A DNA stretch of 48,827 nt, taken from positions 1-48,827 of the forward strand of contig LDAQ01000076.1 in assembly GCA_001028025.1 (NCBI GenBank), in the 5' to 3' direction. Within the stretch, counting starts at the first letter, position 1; every line of letters starts with the position of its first letter. The translations under genes and the position numbers were made by a program. Source of the stretch: Faecalicatena fissicatena. Its GTDB lineage: Bacteria > Bacillota > Clostridia > Lachnospirales > Lachnospiraceae. The notes below the pieces were generated by a model. The model did no database searches, was not told the DNA's origin, and saw nothing but the letters and a program-made list of their open reading frames with translations. Shown here piece after piece: positions 40,524 to 48,827 of this stretch.

Positions 40524-43202
40524 ATGAAAGAAGACAGCAGAAAACCGGATCTGTTTCTGAAACAGCTTATGGAGGCTGAGAAGGAACAGAGCGGAAAAGG
40601 CAGGTTAAAAATATTTTTCGGATACGCAGCAGGCATAGGGAAGACCTATGCCATGCTGTCGTCTGCACACAGGGCGAAAGATGCAGGGATTGACGTGGTG
40701 GCAGGATACATAGAACCCCATACAAGGCCGGAGACCATGGCACTGACCAGGGGGCTGGAAATGCTCTCGGTAAAGGATGTGGAATATCACGGGATACGTC
40801 TCCATGAATTTGACCTGGAGGCGGCCCTGTTCAGAAAACCGGAGCTGATTCTGGTGGATGAACTGGCTCATACCAACGCACAGGGGTGCATCCATGCCAA
40901 ACGATACCAGGATATAAAGGAGCTTCTGAAGGCAGGAATCAATGTCTACACAACGGTTAATGTACAGCATTTAGAGAGCCTTAATGATACCATAGCAGGA
41001 ATTACCGGTGTGATTGTCCGTGAACGGATTCCGGACAGCGTATTTGATGAGGCGGATCAGGTGGAGATGGTGGATATTGAACCGGAGGAGCTGCTGGAGC
41101 GGCTGAAGACCGGGAAGATATACAAAGAAAAGCAGGCAGACCGGGCGCTGTCCAATTTTTTCACAAAAGATAATCTTATCTCTTTGCGGGAGATTGCACT
41201 GCGTCGAATGGCGGACCGGGTGAATCTCGCACAGGACAGTATGATCCATGCAAGCAATGAGACGGCAGAGCATCTGATGGTATGCCTGTCCCCTTCCCCT
41301 TCCAATGGAAAGGTGATCCGTCAGGCGGCGAGGATGGCGAACGCATTTCACGGTAAACTGACGGCACTCTATGTTGAGACGCCGGATTCGGCCAATATGT
41401 CCAAGTCAGATCATAAAGGACTGAATGATAATACACGGCTGGCGGAACAGCTGGGGGCGAAAATCGTGACGTCCTACGGCAATGATATTGTGGAAGAGAT
41501 TGCCGCGTATGCGAAGGCGGCCCGCGTATCCAAAATTGTTCTGGGAAGAACCTATACGAAAAGAAGGCTTCTGTTTATCCGAGACAGTGTGTCAGAGCAG
41601 CTTTCAAGGCTGGCGCCGAATCTGGAAATCTTTCTGATTCCGGATGCCTATGATAAGCGATACAGAGGCCGTGCAAAGAAACGCCGGGAGGAGACTTACA
41701 AAAAGGCCTGGCAGGATGCGCTTATCTGTGCGGGAAGCCTGGGGGCGTCTACCGGAATTGCCCTTATCTTCACAAGGCTGGGTTTCAGCGATGCAAATCT
41801 GATTATGGTATATATTCTGGGTGTACTGACATCGGCTATGTTTACAAGCCATCAGATATGGGGGATTATCACGAGTATTCTCAGCGTCCTGGTCTTTAAT
41901 TATTTTTTCACAGAGCCGGTTAGGACGCTTTCTGTAAATGACCCTGCATATTTTATTACATTTTTTGTCATGTTTGTGACAGCCCTTTGCAGTTCTGCAT
42001 TGACAAAGCAGGTGAAGAACTATGCCCGGCAGAATGCCAGAAAAGCATACCGGACAGAACTGCTTCTGGAGACCAGCAGAAAGCTGCAGGATGCAGGCAC
42101 AACGCAGGAGATTGCATCCAGGACGATCCAGCAGCTGGGGATGCTTCTGGAGAAAAATATTTATTTCTATCTCGGAAAGCCTTCGGCCGATAACCGGCCG
42201 ATTGTATATAAGAAGGATCCGGAGGTACCGGATGTCCTAAGCGATGCCGAGCTGGGCGTTGCTCAGTGGACCTTCCGCAATAATAAGCATGCGGGATATT
42301 CTACCCGGACGCTTCCCGGAGCCCGCTGCCTGTTTTCGGCGGTGAGAAGCGGGGACAGGGTTTTTGCGGTTGTGGGGATTGATATGGAGAAAAAAGAGAT
42401 TCCGGCATTCGAAGAAGGGGTTATGGGCGCAATCCTGAATGAGTGTGCCTTTGCGCTGGAGAAGGAAGCGCTCCTTGCACAGCAGCAGGAGATTGATATG
42501 AAGCTGCAGAAGGAACAGCTGAGAGCCAACCTGCTGCGCTCCATTTCCCATGATCTGCGGACTCCCCTGACCAGTATATCCGGGAATGCGGAAACACTTC
42601 TGATCAATGAAGGGAAAGTGGAAAAAGAGCAGCGGAAAAAGATTTACAAAGATATCTATGATGATTCCATGTGGCTGATTAATCTGGTAGAGAATCTCCT
42701 CTCAGTAACCCGGATAGAGAATGGTACAATGGAACTGAATCTTCAGGGCGAGATTGTGGAGGATGTGATAGAGGAAGCATTGCACCACGTGAACCGGAGG
42801 GGAAAAGAACAGAAGATACATGTGGAGTGCGATGAACTGCTGATGGCGAAGATGGATGTGAAACTGATGCTCCAGGTACTGATTAATCTGACGGATAACG
42901 CTGTAAAATATACACCGGCTGGCTCAGATATCCGGATTAAGGCAGAAAAACAGGGAGATAGGGCGGTCATCTCGGTAACAGATAACGGGCCGGGAATTCC
43001 GGCGGAGCAAAAGTCCAAGCTGTTCCAGATGTTTTATACGGCGGGCCACGCGGTCTCGGACGGCCGGCGCGGGATGGGACTGGGGCTGACGTTGTGTAAA
43101 TCGATTGTGAATGCCCATGGAAGTAAACTTAAGGTATATGACAATGTTCCGAAGGGAACAGTATTTCGTTTTGAATTAGAAGTGGAGGAAGTAACATTAT
43201 GA
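40524..43202 (+). CDS. kdpD: KdpD osmosensitive K+ sensor histidine kinase
   Basis: 892 residues, matching E. coli KdpD (894). The N-terminal KdpD domain (about 25-230) has Walker A GYAAGIGKTYAML and Walker B LILVDELAHTNAQG, then a USP-like domain (about 245-375; the c-di-AMP-binding region in Firmicutes homologues), four clustered membrane segments (about 400-495), a GAF-like domain, the H-box RSISHDLRTPLTS (H676) and the ATPase domain (NLTDNAVKY, DNGPGIP, GMGLGLTLC). It senses K+ limitation or c-di-AMP. Its stop overlaps the kdpE start by 4 nt. No kdpFABC pump genes are in the window. Confidence 0.95.
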   Translation: MKEDSRKPDLFLKQLMEAEKEQSGKGRLKIFFGYAAGIGKTYAMLSSAHRAKDAGIDVVAGYIEPHTRPETMALTRGLEMLSVKDVEYHGIRLHEFDLEAALFRKPELILVDELAHTNAQGCIHAKRYQDIKELLKAGINVYTTVNVQHLESLNDTIAGITGVIVRERIPDSVFDEADQVEMVDIEPEELLERLKTGKIYKEKQADRALSNFFTKDNLISLREIALRRMADRVNLAQDSMIHASNETAEHLMVCLSPSPSNGKVIRQAARMANAFHGKLTALYVETPDSANMSKSDHKGLNDNTRLAEQLGAKIVTSYGNDIVEEIAAYAKAARVSKIVLGRTYTKRRLLFIRDSVSEQLSRLAPNLEIFLIPDAYDKRYRGRAKKRREETYKKAWQDALICAGSLGASTGIALIFTRLGFSDANLIMVYILGVLTSAMFTSHQIWGIITSILSVLVFNYFFTEPVRTLSVNDPAYFITFFVMFVTALCSSALTKQVKNYARQNARKAYRTELLLETSRKLQDAGTTQEIASRTIQQLGMLLEKNIYFYLGKPSADNRPIVYKKDPEVPDVLSDAELGVAQWTFRNNKHAGYSTRTLPGARCLFSAVRSGDRVFAVVGIDMEKKEIPAFEEGVMGAILNECAFALEKEALLAQQQEIDMKLQKEQLRANLLRSISHDLRTPLTSISGNAETLLINEGKVEKEQRKKIYKDIYDDSMWLINLVENLLSVTRIENGTMELNLQGEIVEDVIEEALHHVNRRGKEQKIHVECDELLMAKMDVKLMLQVLINLTDNAVKYTPAGSDIRIKAEKQGDRAVISVTDNGPGIPAEQKSKLFQMFYTAGHAVSDGRRGMGLGLTLCKSIVNAHGSKLKVYDNVPKGTVFRFELEVEEVTL

Positions 43203-43921
43203 CAGTAAATGGCAAACCTTTTATTCTTGTCGTCGAGGATGATATGCCGGTCAAAAATCTGATTACAACAACGCTGGAATCCCAGGATTACAAATACGAG
43301 ACGGCTGCCACCGGAAACCAGGCGGTTATGGCTGCGGCTTCCGGCAATCCGGATATCATCCTGATGGACCTGGGGCTGCCGGATATGGATGGCATCGAGG
43401 TGATCCGTAAAATCAGAACGTGGTCTGTGGCCCCGGTCATTGTAATCAGTGCAAGAAGCGATGACAGAGATAAGGTAGAGGCTCTGGATGCGGGGGCGGA
43501 TGACTATCTGACAAAGCCCTTCAGCGTGGAGGAGCTGCTGGCGAGGCTGCGCTCTACACTGCGCCGGATTCAGTATCTCATGCGGACAAAAGATCAGAAT
43601 TCCAGTGTGTTCAAAGATGGGGATCTGGTGATAGATTACGGCGCGGGGACGGTTTTTGTGGGGGAGAAAGAGATTCATCTTATGCCGCTGGAGTACAGTC
43701 TCCTCTGCCTGCTTGCGCAGAATGTGGGGAAAGTGCTGACATACCAGTTTATTCTGGATAAAGTATGGGTGAATGCGATTGAGAGCGATATGTCCTCTCT
43801 TAGAGTGTATATGGCTTCTCTCCGTAAAAAAATAGAAAAAGATAAATCCAATCCGCGGTATATACAGACCCATATAGGCGTAGGGTACCGGATGCTGCGT
43901 GTGGATGAAAAAACAGATTAA
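43199..43921 (+). CDS. kdpE: KdpE-type response regulator
   Basis: 240 residues. Receiver domain with VVEDD, phospho-acceptor D57 (LMDLGLPDMDG), SARS and TKPF, and a C-terminal winged helix (LMPLEYSLLCLLAQN, MSSLRVYMASLRKKI, VGYRM). Paired with the preceding kinase by a 4-nt overlap (ATGA). In most bacteria it activates the Kdp K+ pump; without kdpFABC nearby, its regulon here may be an unlinked pump or other K+ transporters. Confidence 0.93.
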   Translation: MTVNGKPFILVVEDDMPVKNLITTTLESQDYKYETAATGNQAVMAAASGNPDIILMDLGLPDMDGIEVIRKIRTWSVAPVIVISARSDDRDKVEALDAGADDYLTKPFSVEELLARLRSTLRRIQYLMRTKDQNSSVFKDGDLVIDYGAGTVFVGEKEIHLMPLEYSLLCLLAQNVGKVLTYQFILDKVWVNAIESDMSSLRVYMASLRKKIEKDKSNPRYIQTHIGVGYRMLRVDEKTD

Positions 43922-44023
43922 GAGCAGATATAATATAGAATTTTTAAGAAGATCCTGGAATCCTGATAGCAAACAGTAGACAGGGACAACATTTCTGAAT
44001 ACCATATTAAAAAAGGTGTTTTT

Positions 44024-44935
44024 ATGAAATGGGTAAAGCAGACTGTAGGATATTGGTGCCCGGATATCATAACTAATAAATACCTGGGACAGGATGTGCG
44101 TGTGGCGGTGCTGGATACCGGAATTACGCTTCATCCTGATTTTGATAGGCGAATTATCGGTTTCCGCGATTTTGTAAATAATAAAGAGAAAATATATGAC
44201 GACGGGAAACACGGAACCCATGTTTCCGGAATTCTGGCAGGAAGCGGCAGGCTATCCTCGGGGGTATATGCGGGAATGGCGCCTAAGGCAGAGATTCTGG
44301 TCGGAAAGGTGTTGGATGAAACGGGGAACGGCTCGGTGGAACATGTCCTGGATGGGGTAGACTGGCTGCTGGATATCCACAAAAAGGTGAGGCTTCGCAT
44401 TGTGAATATCTCAGTGGGGACACAGCCCGGAGTGGAAAAAGCGCAGGAACAGAGACTCATAGATGCTGTGGAATCGCTTTGGGATGAAGGGCTTGTGGTA
44501 GTCGTTTCTGCCGGAAATTACGGACCGGGTGCGGGTACGGTGGCAGTTCCGGGAACCAGCAGGAAGGTGATAACTGTGGGGGCGGTGGGTGAGAAGAAGA
44601 CCATAGTGGGAGGGCGCAGCGGCAAGGAGTGGAATTATTCCGGCAACGGACCGACGGAGGCCTGCATTATTAAGCCGGATCTTCTGGCGCCGGGGACGAA
44701 TATCCTGAGCTGCAACGGGGAGTATACGAACCGGTGGCAGAAACCGTATGTTGTGAAAAGCGGTACTTCAATGGCAACCCCCGTGGTGTCGGGAGCAATT
44801 GCCTGTATGCTGTCAAAATTTCCGGATATGACCAATGTGGAAGTGAAGCTGAAGCTCCGGGAATCCTGTGTCAGAAATGAGTATGCGGCACAGGGCTGGG
44901 GAATGATCAATGTCGGAAAGATGTTTTCCATATGA
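44024..44935 (+). CDS. Intracellular subtilisin-like serine protease (S8)
   Basis: 303 residues with no signal or propeptide, as in intracellular Isp/AprX-type subtilases. The catalytic triad is complete: D31 (VAVLDTGI), H63 (GKHGTHVSGI) and S249 (SGTSMATPVVSGA). The oxyanion Asn is in VVVVSAGNYGPG. It probably degrades cytoplasmic proteins in stress or late growth. It lies about 100 bp after kdpE with its own AAAAGGTG site. A strong terminator follows. Confidence 0.93.
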   Translation: MKWVKQTVGYWCPDIITNKYLGQDVRVAVLDTGITLHPDFDRRIIGFRDFVNNKEKIYDDGKHGTHVSGILAGSGRLSSGVYAGMAPKAEILVGKVLDETGNGSVEHVLDGVDWLLDIHKKVRLRIVNISVGTQPGVEKAQEQRLIDAVESLWDEGLVVVVSAGNYGPGAGTVAVPGTSRKVITVGAVGEKKTIVGGRSGKEWNYSGNGPTEACIIKPDLLAPGTNILSCNGEYTNRWQKPYVVKSGTSMATPVVSGAIACMLSKFPDMTNVEVKLKLRESCVRNEYAAQGWGMINVGKMFSI

Positions 44936-45040
44936 TGTATTTTGGGGGAAAATGTATATTTCAGGGAAAGAGTGCTGTCTGCATAACTTGTACCTGAAGT
45001 TTTTTAACTTATAGATGAACTTCGTAAATATCATAAAAAG

Positions 45041-45083
45041 GCGGGTGTCAAGAAAAAACACTTGACACCCGCTTTGCTTTTTA
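45041..45083 (+). terminator. Terminator overlapping the next promoter
   Basis: A perfect 12-bp stem GCGGGTGTCAAG / CTTGACACCCGC (45041-45052 with 45061-45072), an 8-nt A-rich loop, then TTTGCTTTTT. It ends transcription after the subtilisin gene. Confidence 0.85.
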
Positions 45084-45090
45084 GTATGAT
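45062..45090 (+). promoter_or_regulatory. Promoter of the ylxM-ffh operon
   Basis: TTGACA-N17-TATGAT. The -35 hexamer lies within the right arm of the preceding terminator and the spacer is its T-run, so both signals use the same bases. Confidence 0.75.
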
Positions 45091-45103
45091 AACAAAGGTG
45101 ATT

Positions 45104-45457
45104 ATGGTGAATGAGATTTTAGAACAGGCGTTATTATATGATTTTTATGGTGAGCTTCTCACAGATCACCAAAAAGAGATTTACGAGCAGTTTGTGCTGG
45201 AAGATCTGTCATTAAGCGAGATTGCACAGGCGGAAGGAATCAGCAGACAAGGTGTCCATGATCTGGTCAGGCGCTGTCAGAAGATTCTGGAGGGCTATGA
45301 GAGCAAGCTGCATCTTGTAGAGAAGTTTCTTTCTGTAAAAAAGATGGTGCACGAGATTAATGATGCGCTTGATTCCTATGAGAATCAGAGTGTGGAGCCA
45401 GAAGTGATGGCTGAGAGAATCCGGAGGATTTCGGATACAATTATAGAGGAGTTATAG
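45104..45457 (+). CDS. ylxM: YlxM/p13 family, SRP-associated HTH protein
   Basis: 117 residues from ATG 45104 (AAAGGTG site; GTG 45107 is an alternative). A sigma-factor region-4-like HTH: LTDHQKEIYEQFVLEDLSLSEIAQAEGISRQGVHDLVRRCQKIL. YlxM proteins are encoded directly before ffh in Firmicutes and modulate SRP GTPase activity rather than acting as transcription factors. One base separates it from ffh. Confidence 0.9.
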   Translation: MVNEILEQALLYDFYGELLTDHQKEIYEQFVLEDLSLSEIAQAEGISRQGVHDLVRRCQKILEGYESKLHLVEKFLSVKKMVHEINDALDSYENQSVEPEVMAERIRRISDTIIEEL

Positions 45458-45458
45458 A

Positions 45459-46814
45459 ATGGCATTTGACAGTTTAACTGAAAAGCTTCAAAACGTATTT
45501 AAAAACCTCCGCAGTAAGGGGCGGCTTACAGAAGATGATGTTAAGGCGGCTCTGAAGGAAGTCAAGATGGCGCTTCTGGAAGCGGATGTCAACTTCAAGG
45601 TAGTTAAGGGATTTGTCAAAGATGTGCAGGAACGCGCAGTCGGCCAGGACGTGATGAACGGACTGAATCCGGGCCAGATGGTCATCAAGATCGTGAACGA
45701 AGAGATGGTCAGGCTGATGGGCTCCGAGACAACGGAGATTCAGCTGCAGCCGGGCAGTGCGATTACTGTGATTATGATGGCAGGCCTTCAGGGAGCCGGT
45801 AAGACAACGACCACTGCCAAGCTGGCAGGAAAGTACAAGTTAAAGGGAAAGAAGCCGCTGCTTGTGGCATGTGACGTATACAGACCCGCCGCAATTAAGC
45901 AGCTACAGATAAATGGAGAGAAGCAGGGCGTGGAAGTCTTTTCCATGGGAGACAAGAACAAGCCTGCTGATATTGCAAAAGCGGCTTATGAGCACGCTGT
46001 AAAGAACGGCAACAATATTGTGATTCTGGATACCGCCGGCCGTCTTCACATTGATGAGGACATGATGGCTGAGCTCCAGGAGATCAAAGAGGCAGTCACT
46101 GTGCATCAGACGATACTGGTTGTAGATGCGATGACCGGCCAGGATGCGGTAAATGTTGCCGGAAGTTTTCACGAGAAGATCGGAATCGACGGAGTCATTG
46201 TTACAAAGCTGGACGGTGACACCCGCGGCGGTGCGGCGCTTTCTATCAAGGCCGTAACAGGAAGACCGATTCTCTATATAGGTATGGGAGAAAAACTTTC
46301 CGATCTGGAACAGTTTTACCCTGACAGAATGGCTTCCCGTATTCTCGGTATGGGAGATGTCCTGACCCTGATTGAAAAAGCAGGGGCCGAGATGGACGAA
46401 GACAAAGCCAAAAAGATGGCAGAGAAGATGAAAAAAGCCCAGTTCGACTTCGATGATTATCTGGAGAGCATGAGCCAGATGAAGAAAATGGGCGGTCTGT
46501 CAAGCGTTATGAGCATGATGCCCGGTTTAGGCGGTATGGGCGGCAAGCTGCCGGACCTGGATTCTGAGGAGAATGACAAGAAGATGGCCCGTATGGAAGC
46601 CATGATCTACTCCATGACACTGGAAGAACGAAGCAACCCAGATCTGCTGAATCCATCCAGAAAGCACAGGATCGCGCGAGGCGCCGGTGTGGATATTTCA
46701 GAAGTGAACCGTATGGTGAAGCAGTTCAATGAGGCCAAGAAGATGATGAAGAAGCTTCCGGGCATGATGGGCGGCATAGGTGGTAAGAAAGGTAAGTTTA
46801 GACTTCCTTTTTAA
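45459..46814 (+). CDS. ffh: Signal recognition particle protein Ffh
   Basis: 451 residues. N domain (1-90), G domain with GLQGAGKTTTTAKLAGKY, DVYRPAAIKQL, DTAGRLHIDEDMM and TKLDGDTRGGAALS, then a Met-rich M domain (about 300-440; MKKMGGLSSVMSMMPGLGGMGG, SRKHRIARGAGV). It binds SRP RNA and signal sequences for co-translational targeting. Full length and intact. Confidence 0.98.
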   Translation: MAFDSLTEKLQNVFKNLRSKGRLTEDDVKAALKEVKMALLEADVNFKVVKGFVKDVQERAVGQDVMNGLNPGQMVIKIVNEEMVRLMGSETTEIQLQPGSAITVIMMAGLQGAGKTTTTAKLAGKYKLKGKKPLLVACDVYRPAAIKQLQINGEKQGVEVFSMGDKNKPADIAKAAYEHAVKNGNNIVILDTAGRLHIDEDMMAELQEIKEAVTVHQTILVVDAMTGQDAVNVAGSFHEKIGIDGVIVTKLDGDTRGGAALSIKAVTGRPILYIGMGEKLSDLEQFYPDRMASRILGMGDVLTLIEKAGAEMDEDKAKKMAEKMKKAQFDFDDYLESMSQMKKMGGLSSVMSMMPGLGGMGGKLPDLDSEENDKKMARMEAMIYSMTLEERSNPDLLNPSRKHRIARGAGVDISEVNRMVKQFNEAKKMMKKLPGMMGGIGGKKGKFRLPF

Positions 46815-46861
46815 CACATAAATTAACAAAAAAGAAAAAATGATAAGAAGAGGTGAAAGAA

Positions 46862-47107
46862 ATGGCAGTAAAAATCAGATTAAAAAGAATGGGACAGAAG
46901 AAGGCTCCTTTCTATAGAATCGTAGTTGCAGATTCCAGATCTCCAAGAGATGGCAAGTTTATCGAGGAAATCGGAACATATGATCCGAACCTGGAGCCAA
47001 GCGGAATTAAGGTAGACGAGGAAGCAGCTAAGAAGTGGTTAAACAACGGAGCTCAGCCTACAGAAGTAGTAGGAAAAATCTTAAAAGCAGCAGGTATTGA
47101 GAAATAA
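46862..47107 (+). CDS. rpsP: 30S ribosomal protein S16
   Basis: 81 residues: MAVKIRLKRMGQKKAPFYRIVVADSRSPRDG and IEEIGTYDPNLEP are diagnostic. The start at 46862 follows AAGAGGTGA (an in-frame GTG three codons upstream overlaps the ribosome site). Part of the ffh-rpsP-khpA operon. Confidence 0.98.
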   Translation: MAVKIRLKRMGQKKAPFYRIVVADSRSPRDGKFIEEIGTYDPNLEPSGIKVDEEAAKKWLNNGAQPTEVVGKILKAAGIEK

Positions 47108-47130
47108 GCTGTTCCGCGGAGGTGGCTTAG

Positions 47131-47361
47131 ATGAAAGAATTAGTTGAAGTAATTGCGAAAGCATTAGTAGACGACCCGGACAGCGTTGTTGTTTCTGAGA
47201 GACAGGACGGCAGAACTACTGTGATAGAAGTTCGTGTCGCTGACGGCGATATGGGCAAGGTCATTGGAAAACAGGGCCGTATTGCAAAGGCAATCCGTTC
47301 TGTAGTGAAGGCAGCCGCTGCCAAGGAAGATAAGAGAGTTGTTGTTGATATCGTACAATAG
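47131..47361 (+). CDS. khpA: KH-domain RNA-binding protein KhpA (YlqC)
   Basis: 76 residues. A single KH domain with the GxxG loop in GKVIGKQGRIAKAIRSVVKA. It is thought to act with KhpB in RNA-based control of cell elongation in Gram-positives. Usual place after rpsP. GGAGGTGG precedes the start. Confidence 0.95.
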   Translation: MKELVEVIAKALVDDPDSVVVSERQDGRTTVIEVRVADGDMGKVIGKQGRIAKAIRSVVKAAAAKEDKRVVVDIVQ

Positions 47362-47369
47362 CAGAAAAT

Positions 47370-47420
47370 AAGGGGACAGCCTTCATGCGCCAGCATAAAG
47401 AGACTGCCCCTTTCCTTTTA
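47370..47420 (+). terminator. Terminator after khpA
   Basis: AAGGGG-CAG-CTT-ATGC pairs with GCAT-AAG-CTG-CCCCTT across small bulges (47370-47412), followed by TCCTTTTA. It splits the rpsP-khpA part from rimM-trmD. Confidence 0.75.
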
Positions 47421-47438
47421 TCCGGAAAATGGCGGTAC

Positions 47439-47602
47439 TAGAGTGTGTTTGAAAATTGCTTGTTGCAAGATGTTGTCCCAGTTTGCGGGATATTTACTGC
47501 CAAATTTAGGAGGCGTAGTGGGCTACGTTGACTGGATTTGGCAGTAAATAGACCGTGAAATGGGGCGGCATATTGCGGCAATGAATTTTCAAGCACGCTC
47601 TA
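47439..47602. mobile_element. MITE-like palindromic element in the rpsP-trmD operon
   Basis: 164 bp with imperfect inverted termini (TAGAGTGTGTTTGAAAATT on the left, matching AATTTTCAAGCACGCTCTA on the right), a nearly perfect inner repeat (TATTTACTGCCAAAT with ATTTGGCAGTAAATA) and a small central CGTAG-TGGG-CTACG hairpin. No coding capacity. The form fits a non-autonomous transposon or dispersed palindromic repeat. My impression that similar repeats are common in Lachnospiraceae is unverified. Confidence 0.7.
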
Positions 47603-47630
47603 ATAAGAAAATCATATACAGGAGAAGAAT

Positions 47631-48137
47631 ATGGAACAGTTCTTACAGGTGGGGGTGATATCCTCTACTCATGGAATCCGCGGGGAGGTCAAGGTATTTC
47701 CTACGACGGATGATGCGGCAAGATTTAAAGGTTTAAAACAGGTGATACTTGATACGGGAAAAGAACACATCCCTATGGAGATACAGGGCGTTAAGTTTTT
47801 TAAACAGTTCGTGATTGTAAAGTTTAAGGGGATTGATAATATAAATGATGTTGAAAAATATAAAGGAAAAAGTCTGCTGGTGGACCGTGAGGATGCGGTC
47901 AGCCTGGAGGAGGACGAGTATTATATCGCGGATCTGATCGGCATGAAGGTGTACACCGAAGAAGGAGAGTTCGGTATGTTGAAGGATGTGATTGAGACCG
48001 GAGCGAATGAAGTCTATGTGGTGGAGTCTCCGGATCACGGAGAAGTGCTGATTCCGGCGATTCACGACTGCATACTGGATGTGAATGTGGAAGAACAGAC
48101 GATGAAGGTACATTTGCTGGAGGGGCTTATATCATGA
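47631..48137 (+). CDS. rimM: Ribosome maturation factor RimM
   Basis: 168 residues. An N-terminal beta-barrel (LQVGVISSTHGIRGEVKVFPTTDDAARF) and a PRC-barrel C-terminal half (YYIADLIGMKVYTEEGEFGMLKDVIETGANEVYVVESPDHGEVLIPAI). It assists 30S head maturation with S19. The start follows AGGAGAAG. The stop overlaps trmD by 4 nt (ATGA). Confidence 0.96.
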   Translation: MEQFLQVGVISSTHGIRGEVKVFPTTDDAARFKGLKQVILDTGKEHIPMEIQGVKFFKQFVIVKFKGIDNINDVEKYKGKSLLVDREDAVSLEEDEYYIADLIGMKVYTEEGEFGMLKDVIETGANEVYVVESPDHGEVLIPAIHDCILDVNVEEQTMKVHLLEGLIS

Positions 48138-48827
48138 ATTTTCACATTTTAACTTTATTTCCGGAAATGGTGATGGACGGTTTGAATACAAGCATTATAG
48201 GGCGGGCTGTGAATAACGGCCTGCTGTCAATTGAAGCCGTGAATATCCGGGATTATGCATTTAACAAACACCAGAGCGTGGATGATTATCCTTATGGGGG
48301 AGGCGCCGGCATGTTGATGCAGGCGGAGCCGGTATACCTGGCGTATGAATCCATTGAAGAGCGGTTGGAGAAGAAGCCCAGGGTGATATATCTTTCCCCC
48401 CAGGGGAAGACATTCAGCCAGCGGATGGCGGAGGAACTGGCACAGGAAGAGGAATTGGTGCTGTTATGCGGCCATTACGAGGGGATTGACGAGAGAGTTC
48501 TGGAAGAGATTGTGACGGATTATGTCTCTATAGGGGATTATGTGCTTACGGGAGGAGAACTTCCTGCTATGGTCATGGTGGATGCTATTTCACGGCTGGT
48601 TCCGGGAGTTCTGCATAATGACGTGTCGGCGGAGTTTGAATCCTTTCAGGATAACCTGCTGGAATACCCGCAGTATTCAAGACCGGAAGAATGGCATGGA
48701 AAAAAAGTGCCGGAGGTACTGCTTTCAGGGCACCATGCTAATATCGAAAAGTGGCGCAGGGAACAGTCCATATTGAGGACAAAAGAAAGAAGGCCGGATC
48801 TACTACAAAATCGGGATTTAGGGAACG
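48134..48827 (+). CDS. trmD: tRNA (guanine37-N1)-methyltransferase, cut by window end
   Basis: 231 codons are visible and the frame is open to the window end. It begins MNFHILTLFPEMVMDGLNTS, with DDYPYGGGAGMLMQAEP, the SAM-knot motifs LSPQGKTFSQ, LLCGHYEGIDERV and SIGDYVLTGGELPAMVMVDA, and YSRPEEW plus LLSGHHANIEKWR. It methylates G37 of tRNAs using SAM in a trefoil knot. Partial at the 3' end only; TrmD is usually about 240 residues, so few are missing. Confidence 0.97.
   Translation, partial: MNFHILTLFPEMVMDGLNTSIIGRAVNNGLLSIEAVNIRDYAFNKHQSVDDYPYGGGAGMLMQAEPVYLAYESIEERLEKKPRVIYLSPQGKTFSQRMAEELAQEEELVLLCGHYEGIDERVLEEIVTDYVSIGDYVLTGGELPAMVMVDAISRLVPGVLHNDVSAEFESFQDNLLEYPQYSRPEEWHGKKVPEVLLSGHHANIEKWRREQSILRTKERRPDLLQNRDLGN

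Overview
The window looks like chromosome from a Gram-positive anaerobe of the Clostridia, most likely a Lachnospiraceae gut commensal (Blautia/Dorea/Ruminococcus type). This is inferred from strong AGGAGG ribosome sites, the ylxM-ffh-rpsP-khpA-rimM-trmD order, feoA/feoB, an SBP-permease-permease-malQ-lacI maltodextrin cluster, a Cys/Gly-rich 'chorion-class' protein, KdpDE and an AraC/LysR-rich gene set. I saw no tRNA, rRNA, CRISPR array, prophage or complete insertion sequence.

Layout. 1-2.5 kb: a membrane-anchored protein and an OmpR-type two-component pair. 2.5-4.4 kb: metF converging on a LysR regulator of the MtaR/CpsY type, with a MET-box-like palindrome at about -65 of metF. 4.5-7.1 kb: two tandem paralogous surface proteins. 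7.2-11.2 kb: ribokinase, a block of long hairpin elements, an NhaC antiporter and a C39-like peptidase. 11.4-16.4 kb: asnA (minus), a small orphan transcription unit, a WYL regulator, membrane proteins and a PHP phosphoesterase. 16.4-25.8 kb: starch/maltodextrin block (AraC regulator, glycogen phosphorylase, sugar ABC transporter, 4-alpha-glucanotransferase, LacI regulator). 26-29.1 kb: MgtC-like protein, a LysR regulator, and a TasA/camelysin-like secreted protein with its own SipW-type signal peptidase. 29.3-32.9 kb: a second complex hairpin element, a PAS-GGDEF-EAL protein and a CmpB-type membrane protein with LEA-like repeats. 33-36.7 kb: feoAB behind a Fur-like box, DUF2809, and a TruA homologue whose catalytic Asp is replaced by Glu. 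37-40.4 kb: small, mostly uncharacterised genes. 40.5-45 kb: kdpDE without kdpFABC, then an intracellular subtilisin. 45-48.8 kb: the SRP/ribosome-maturation operon, running off the window inside trmD.

The most unusual content is non-coding. Two ~370-390 bp elements (8451-8838 and 29321-29690) share a 49-nt identical core and a common multi-stem architecture. Their 54-bp outer stems and inner stems differ in sequence between copies but stay self-complementary, which is strong covariation. A second family of three hairpin elements (8162-~8360, 25835-~26040, 36715-~36900) sits just behind stop codons in sense orientation. Each has a different long stem but a similar ~80-nt G-rich tail. A further palindromic MITE-like element (47439-47602) lies inside the rpsP-trmD operon. 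I do not recognise the first two families as described RNAs or transposons. All functional statements about them are inference.
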